64,000 nt of DNA from Monodelphis domestica (taxonomy: Eukaryota; Chordata; Mammalia; Didelphimorphia; Didelphidae). The position numbers were made by a program, and so were the translations under genes. Location of the stretch: the NCBI RefSeq assembly GCF_027887165.1, contig NC_077228.1, forward strand, positions 106,900,043 to 106,964,042, written 5' to 3'. Position 1 is the first letter of the stretch. Each line of letters begins with the position of its first letter. A model generated the notes under the pieces. It was given only the letters and a program-made list of their open reading frames with translations. It did not search any database and had not been told where the DNA came from. Of this stretch, positions 57,479 to 64,000 are shown piece after piece.

Positions 57479-59251
57479 CCTCCAACATTTATTAATTTCC
57501 TTTGCTGTCATATTAGCCAATCTGCTAGGTGTGAGGTGGTACTTCAGAGTTGTTTTGTTTTGCATTTCTCTAATTATGAGATTTAAAACACTTTTTCAAG
57601 TGTTTATTGATAGTTTCGATTTCTTTATCTGAAAATTGCCTATTCATGTCCCTTGTCCATTTATCAATTGGGGAATGGCTTGATTTTTTTTTTGTACAAT
57701 TTATTTAGCTCCTTATAAATTTGAGTTATTAGACCTTTGTCAGAGGTTTTTGTTATAAAAAAATTTTTGTTGCTTCCCTTCTAATTTTAGTCCATTGGTT
57801 TTGTTTGTACAAAACCTTTTTAATTTAATGTAATCAAAATTATTCATTTTACATTTTGTAATATTTTCTATCTCTTCCTTGGTCTTAAATCTTTCCTTTC
57901 CCATTGATCTGACAGGTAAACTATTCTATGTCCACCTAGTTTACTTATAGTTTCCTTCTTTGTATTTAAATCATTCACCCCTTCTGAATTTCTCTTGGTG
58001 TTGATCTAAACCTAATCTCTCCCATACTGTTTTCAAATTTTCCAGAAGTTTTTGTCAAATAGTGGGGTTTCATCCCTAAAACTAGGATCTTTGGGTTTAT
58101 CATACACTGTCTTGCTGAGATTATTTACCCCAAGTCCAGTCCACTGATCCTCCCTTCTTTCTCTTAGCCAGTACCATATTGTTTTGATGGCCACTGCTTT
58201 ATAGTACAGTTTAAGATCTGGCACTGCTAGACTCCCATCCTTCACTTTTTTTCCCATTAGTTCCCATGATTTTCTTGATCTTTTGTCCTTCCAAATGAAC
58301 TTTGTTATTCAGATACCATGGAACCACAGTTAGGATAACAAAGGATCTGGCTGCATCTACACTGAAGGACTGGAAGGCATAGAATATTATATTCCATAAA
58401 GCAAGAGAACTGGGTCTACAACCAAGAATCAACTACCCAGAAAAACTGACTATATTCTTGCAGGGGAGAATATGATCATTTAATAAAATAGAAGACTTTC
58501 AAGCATTCATAAAGAAAAGGCTGGACCGAAACATAAAAACTGATGCCCAAACAAAGAACTCAAGAGAATCACCAAAAGGTAATTAAGAAAGGGGGGGAAA
58601 GGTGTTATTATCATCGGGGAAGCTAGAAGAATTATACTTAGAGGGAACAGTGACAAACTGTATAGGATGAAATGTCAAGATATATATGTATGCATAAATA
58701 TATATAAAATGAGTTTAAAAAGAAGTATAAGAAATGGGAAAAGAGACAAAATGGGGTAAATTTATATTTCATAAAGAAGCACATGGCAGGAATGGGGGAG
58801 AACAACAATACACTGGAAGGATAAAGAAGTTCGAGGCAGGAAATACTTAGTTCTTATATGCATTGAGATTGACTCAAAGAGGGAAGAACAATCAGATTCA
58901 CTAGGGCAGAGAATTGATTTGTACCCTATAGAGAAGTAGAAGGGTAACAAACAGACTGGTGGGAAGGGAAGCAATAGAAGGGAGGGAGAGTGGGAGGGTA
59001 ATTCAACAAGACCCTAAATAAAAAAAAGAGGGGAATAATAAGGGAGGAGGAAAGCAAAATGAAGGTGGGAATTAGGGGGACCAATTAAAAACAAAGCATT
59101 GGTGTCGAAGGAAATAGTCAAAGAAGAAAGGGCAAGATTAGGAGTGGAAATCAAAATATTAGGAAATACATAGCTCGTAATCATAACTCTGAATGTTAAT
59201 GGAATGAACAGACCCATAAAACGGAAGCAAATAGCAGAGTGGATTAGAAAC

Positions 59252-60122
59252 TGTGAATCTTAAAATTTCTCAGATTCTACTTCAGAAGATTTAATTAAGC
59301 TATGCCCCATTTTAAACAATAGAGATACTTGATCAGGAATGTATTGGGAACTTTAAAATTACTCCACCCATATTTAGACATACCTTAGGGGAAGATAAAG
59401 TTGTAAAACTCCTTACTGAACAATGGAAAGGTACCCAGCTCATACTTAAAGTAAAGCTAAAATCCTTAAGCTGGGTCTATTTTTTGATCTGATATAAAAA
59501 GGTGCTAAGTACCTATGAAGATCAAATCAATCACTAAAAGGTCAAGCAAGCTTAGCAAGAGGTGTGAGGTTTTAGTCTACCCAGAGAAGGTGATAGCAAG
59601 ATGTGAATTAAGAATGGACTGTCCTAGGAAAAGCATCTACTGTGATTGGTAGATGTAAAAATTTAGGGGAGGTGACACAAGAGAAAATTTTCTTTAAAAG
59701 GAAGGAACTGGAGGGCTCTGGAGTTAGTTCAGCTTTGGTTGCTGAGTTGGAGCTCGGACTAGTTGGAGTAGCAGGGTCTCTCTAAACACTAGAGTTTTGC
59801 TTGGAAGGATCTTGTGGTGAGTGATTAAAGACTGATTTAGTTTTCTCTCTTAAAGAGAAAGGCCTAGGCCATTGGCCTAGGCCCTATTTCCTCTTACTCT
59901 CTCTCCCTTTCCTTAATTCCTTAATTTGTATTAATTAAAATCTCCATAAAACCCAGCTGACTTGAGTATTTCATATTTGGGAATTTTTCCCATGGCAACC
60001 ACTTTATTTTTAATATAAAATCAAGACACTAAAAATTTATCTTTGCAGTTTTGGTAATTCAAAGTCTTAAACCCATATTTTTGCGGTCACCATTTATGGC
60101 AACCACTCTTTTGTCTGTAACA
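59252..60122 (+). mobile_element. Solo LTR, 871 bp, 4-bp target duplication
   Basis: TGTGAATCTT ... CTGTAACA, flanked by AAAC (59248-59251 and 60123-60126). Removing it restores the L1 endonuclease reading across ATTAGAAACCAAAATC. It has a TATA-like GATATAAAAAGG near 59491 and shares a downstream segment with the LTR at 47781 (ATTAATTAAA, CCATAAAA, TGACTTG, TTTGGGA). Confidence 0.9.
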
Positions 60123-60307
60123 AAACCAAAATCTTATCATATGTTGTCTACAAGAAACACACATGAGACAGGTAGACACACACAGGGTAAAGGTAAGTGG
60201 ATGGAGAAAAATCTATTGGTCATCAACTGAGAAAAGGAAGGCAGGAGTCTCAATCATGATATCTGACACAGCCAAAATAAAAATAGATCTAGTTAAAAGA
60301 GATAGGG

Positions 60308-60862
60308 GAATGAGGGGATGCCCTTCAATTGGGGAATGACTGAACAAATTGTGATATATGTTGGTGATGGAATACTATTGTGCTAAAAGGAATAATAAAG
60401 TGGAGGAATTCCATGGAGACTGGAACCTCCAGGAAGTGATGCAGAGCGAAAGGAGCAGAACCAGGAAAACATTGTACACAGAGACTGAAACACTGTGGTA
60501 CAATCGAACGTAATGGACTTCTCCATTAGTGTCAATACAATGTCCCTGAACATTCTGCAGGGATCTAGGAGAAAAAAACACTATCCACAAGCAGAGGACA
60601 AATTGTGGGAGTAAAAACATGGAGGAAAAGCAACTGCTTGACTACAGGGGTTGAGGGGACATGATTGAGGAGAGACTCTAAATGAGCACCCTAATGCAAA
60701 TACCAACAACATGGAAATGGGTTAGAATCAAGGACACATGTGATACCCAGTGGAATCACGCATCGTCTATGGGAGGGGAGAGGGAGGAAAAGAAAATGAT
60801 CTTTGTCTCCAAGGAATAATGTTTGAAAATGACCAAATAAAATAATGTTTAAAAGGAAAAAA
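60308..60862 (+). mobile_element. Younger L1 3' end in the L1 fragment, 13-bp target duplication
   Basis: Starts within the ORF2 C-terminus (MTEQIVIYVGDGILLC-like), then the 3'UTR and A-tail; flanked by AAAAGAGATAGGG (60295-60307 and 60863-60875). Confidence 0.9.
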
Positions 60863-62245
60863 AAAAGAGATAGGGAAGATAATTACATTCTGATAAAAGG
60901 CAGTATAGACAATGAGAAAATATCAGTATTTTACATGTATGCACCAAATGGTATAGTATCCAAATTTCCAAATAAACTTTGTTATCATTTTTTCTAATTC
61001 AGCAAAAAAGTTTCTTGGTAGTTTGATAGGTATGGCACTGAATAAATAAATTAATTTGGGTAGGATCATCATTTTTATTATGTTAACTTGTCCTACTCTA
61101 ATGAGCAATTAATGTTTTTCCAATGGTTTAGATCTAGTTTTAATTGTGTGGAAAGTGTTTTGTAGTTGTGTTCATATAATTTCTGTGTTTGTCTTGGCAA
61201 ATAGATTCCTAAATATTTTATATTATCTAGTGTGATTTTAAATTGGATTTCTCTTTCTAACTCTTGTTGCTGAGATGTGTTAGATGATTTATGTGGATTT
61301 ATTTTGTATCCTGCAACTTTGTTAAAGTTGTGGATTATTTCCACTAGATTTTTAATTGATTCTCTAGAATTCTTTAAGTATACCATCATATCATCTGCAA
61401 AGAGTAATAGTTTAGTCTCCTCATTGCATATTTTAATACCTTCAATTTCTTATTCTTCTCTGGTTGCTGCTGCTAGCGTTTCTAGTACAATGTTAAATAA
61501 TAGAGGTGATAATGGGCATCCTTGTTTCACTCCTGATCTTATTGGGAAGGCTTCTAATTTATCCCTATTGAAGATGATGTTTGCTGGTGGTTTTAAATAT
61601 ATACTGTTTATTATTTTTAGGAAAGGCCCTTCTATTCCTGTGTTTTCTTGTGTTTTCAATAGGAATGAGTGTTGTATTTTGTCAAAGGCTTTTTCTGCTT
61701 CTATTGAGATAATCATGTGGTTTCTTTTGGTTGTTGATATGATCAATTATGTTGATGATTTTTCTAATATTAAACCATCCTTGCATTCCTGGTATGAATC
61801 CCACCTGATCATAATGAATAACCTTCGTGATCACTTGCTGGAGTCTTTTTGCTAGTGTTTTATTTAAGATTTTTGCATCTATGTTCATTAAGAAGATTGG
61901 TTTGTAGGTATGTTTCTCTGTTTTTGGTCTGCCTGGCTTTGGAATCAGTAGCATATTTGTGTTATAAAAAGAATTTGGTAGAACTCCTTCTTTGCTTATT
62001 TTGTCAAAAAGTTTGTTTAGTATTGGAATTAATTGCTCTTTAAATATTTGATAGAATTCACTTGTGAATCCATCTGGCCCTGGGGATTTTTTTCTTAGGG
62101 AGTTCTTTGATGGCTTGTTTGATTTCTTTTTCTGATATGGGATTATTTAAGTATTCTATTTCTTCTTCTGTTAATCTAGGCAATTTATATTTTTTGTAAA
62201 TAATCATCCATATCATATAGATTGCCATATTTATTGCCATGTATA

Positions 62246-62400
62246 TATATATCACCTTTCTTATCACATAACCACTACCCCAATTGAGGACCTAATCAAC
62301 TGCCTCCTAAACCATTGCAATGTTTTCCTAATTGGTCTCATTGCCTCATCTTCTCCAATTCTACACCATCTTCCACATGGCTACATAATGTCCAAAACAG
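62246..62400 (+). mobile_element. L2 LINE, continuation after the nested L1
   Basis: ACCACTACCCCAATTGAGG, CCATTGCAATGTTTTCC and CTAATTGGTCTCATTGCCTC directly continue the L2 interrupted at 56346; TATATATCACCTTT is present on both sides of the L1. Confidence 0.8.
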
Positions 62401-63000
62401 AAAATATAACCCAGGGATGTATTGAACTTTTCCAGGTCTACTTTTATGGCAGGGTCTGAGGGGTTTCTTTGGCAATAGATAGCAATGTAGGAAAAAGTAA
62501 AAATAGAACTTTCCCTATCTAGTCAGTTCTTATAAGCTGTTACACTTTTACTCCAAACAGCGGATGGAAATGAAAACCCTGGGATCTTGTTGTGAGCTAA
62601 TTAAAGACTATTTTCAGAATCTATGAGGCAGTCTGGTCTTGACCTCCACTACTACTCCAAGCTAAGGTCTCATGTGTTAAATGACTTACCTCTATTTCAT
62701 GATGAAAAACCAAAATCCACTTTTCTGTCAACCAAATCACAGACAGGCAATATACAATTGTTCTATAGACACTAAAAAGTCCCCCAAGTCCTAGATTTCC
62801 AAGTTAACAACCAAAAATTCTTCATATTAATTATACATAATTAGATTCTGGGAAGCAGGACACTGACCATCTTTGCTTTGCATAAGCATTTTTCCTCAGA
62901 GGGATTGTTTCTTCAACTGGCTTTATTTCCATCCCCTTTCAATCAATAAAATTCTCTTAGTAATAAAGGGGCACTACTTGACATGTACATTAAAGGCAAT
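62400..63000. other. Intergenic, nothing recognised
   Basis: No repeat or gene that I can support. Confidence 0.4.
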
Positions 63001-63185
63001 AATAGCTAAATTTGTACAATGCTTTACAAATGACAATGAACTCAAACATAAGTTATATCATTTGAGCCTCACATCAACACCATGAGGTAGTTTGGGAAGA
63101 TTGTTATTCTCATTTTATAGGTGAAGAAAGGTCACACAATGACTGAGCTCAGACTTCAGTCCACATCTTCCAACTACAGGACCAT
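63000..63185 (+). mobile_element. MIR-like copy, degraded
   Basis: AATGCTTTACAAATGAC, GAGCCTCACATCAACACCAT and CTCATTTTATAGGTGAAGAA. Confidence 0.55.
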
Positions 63186-63599
63186 TATTTTTCATATCAT
63201 ATGTCAAAAAATCCATTATTGTATGTTAACAAATCATAAAATACTTAGGTTATTGCATTTATATCTTAATACAATAAACCCTTGGTTCTGAGGTCATTCT
63301 TTAGAACACACTATTTGGAAAGGGTGGTATTTTTGTCACAAAAGCTTTCTCATAAGCTCTATCATAAGTCTGAGCTCTATCATAAATCTTTTCTGTGAAG
63401 AAACTTGCTTAGCTTTTTTTCCTGAACTGGTTTTTATAAAGCCTTGGCTAGAGTTCAATGTCCAGAAACGACGCAGCAGGAATGGCTGGTCAATAAGAAC
63501 ATATTCCTCCCTCCCTCTTGTTAACTTCCTCCTATAAAGAGGCCTTCTTGTACCCTGTTTCATTTCAGGGCTATATGTTTTGATTTGTAATTTAAGCAG

Positions 63600-63765
63600 T
63601 GTAGTCTGACGGCTAAAACTACTAGGTTAGGATTCCCGAGAATTTAATCTAAGTTCTACTTTTGTTATCTTTTGTGATTTCAATGAATGTTTCTGGTCCT
63701 CAGATTTTCCATTTATTTGCAAAATGGGAAAAAGCCTTCCTCACCTTTCCTACTTTCAGGAAGAT
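63600..63765 (+). mobile_element. MIR copy, degraded
   Basis: CTTTTGTGATTTCAATGAAT, GGTCCTCAGATTTTCCATTT and GCAAAATGGGAAAAAG follow the MIR 3' half. Confidence 0.5.
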
Positions 63766-64000
63766 CATGAGGACTTTCATTAAAAACTAAGATATCTGCT
63801 GCCTGTGAAAGAGAGGAATATCAGGCAGATAATGGAGAGTGGAAACAGTGGAAGAAATGAGAACAGTGAGAGAGCATTTGGAGACCAGTGTGAAAAGTTA
63901 ATAGTGAGAACAGCATTGGACTGAGCAGAAAGCATGTAGTATCTAGAACCAAGACTTTTTTCCCTCTTAAACCACTTAGAGAGTCAGTGTGCATTGTGAA

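Larger units (their letters stand above)
58309..60967 (+). mobile_element. L1 fragment (ORF1 end to ORF2 endonuclease) inserted in the - strand L1, no 3' end
   Basis: Flanked by CCAAATGAACTTTGTTAT (58291-58308) and CCAAATAAACTTTGTTAT (60968-60985), one mismatch. Contents: ORF1 C-terminus (ELGLQPRINYPEKLTIFLQG), an inter-ORF stretch, and an ORF2 endonuclease start (ITLNVNGMNRPIKRKQIAEW). It stops at a YMYAPNG-like segment, with no ORF2 end, 3'UTR or poly-A. It carries the LTR at 59252 and the L1 3' end at 60308. Confidence 0.8.
56347..62245 (-). mobile_element. L1 (3'UTR and ORF2 reverse transcriptase), 5'-truncated, hosting other insertions
   Basis: Read on the - strand from 62245 down: ORF2 palm and finger region with [37 protein letters not shown] and FADDMMVYLKNSRESIKN (the FADD catalytic motif), then 3' parts of ORF2 ending near PAIPLLGLYSKE, then 3'UTR and poly-T/A at 56347. 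Flanked by TATATATCACCTTT (56333-56346 and 62246-62259). Many stops and frameshifts: not active. Insertions at 57152-57478 and 58309-60967. Confidence 0.92.

Noticed and set aside
60960..60985. L1 5' inversion by twin priming
   Set aside because: The strand switch at 60967 has a matching one at 58308 with an 18-bp duplication, so the + strand piece is a separate insertion rather than an inverted 5' end.
61277..61855. 192-aa + strand open frame
   Set aside because: It is the antisense of the L1 ORF2 reverse transcriptase, which reads FADD and GCPLSPLLF on the - strand.

Overview
The window is mammalian nuclear DNA, and the repeats point to a marsupial. Dozens of copies belong to the WSINE1/SINE-1_MD-type tRNA-derived SINE, alongside MAR1-like CORE-SINEs with a BovB/RTE-like tail, MIR, L2, L1 and solo retroviral LTRs. 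I cannot name the species from sequence alone. Two real host genes are present, both on the + strand and in the order known from human 1q32 (ZC3H11A, then SNRPE).

Region 1 (1-7066) is an intron of ZC3H11A. It is filled by a decayed endogenous retrovirus on the - strand (gag and the start of pro; pol lies outside the window), plus L1, L2 and SINE copies. Region 2 (7067-26140) holds the last 13 coding exons of ZC3H11A and its 3'UTR; the exons for the CCCH zinc fingers lie upstream of the window. Its introns carry SINEs, a 5' L1 end, a Tigger-like element and a complete 388-bp hAT miniature element with a perfect target duplication. Region 3 (26141-34430) is an intergenic spacer of MIR, L2, L1 and SINE sequence. 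Region 4 (34440-40140) is SNRPE: a CpG-rich TATA-less promoter, five coding exons giving a complete 92-residue Sm-E protein, and a first intron with minor-spliceosome (U12-type) signals. Region 5 (40140-64000) has no recognisable host gene. It holds a consensus CTCF site, three solo LTRs with 4-bp target duplications, and a stack of nested transposons between 55.6 and 62.4 kb.

ZC3H11A is an mRNA-export zinc-finger protein and SNRPE is a core spliceosomal protein, so both act in nuclear mRNA processing, but nothing in the sequence shows that they are co-regulated. The most unusual observations are a retroviral Gag frame that opens with hydrophobic, probably membrane-spanning segments; the U12-type intron next to a 27-nt exon in SNRPE; a two-SINE unit framed by a single target duplication; an L1 fragment that has target duplications but no 3' end or poly-A; and an 86-bp triplication inside a MIR.
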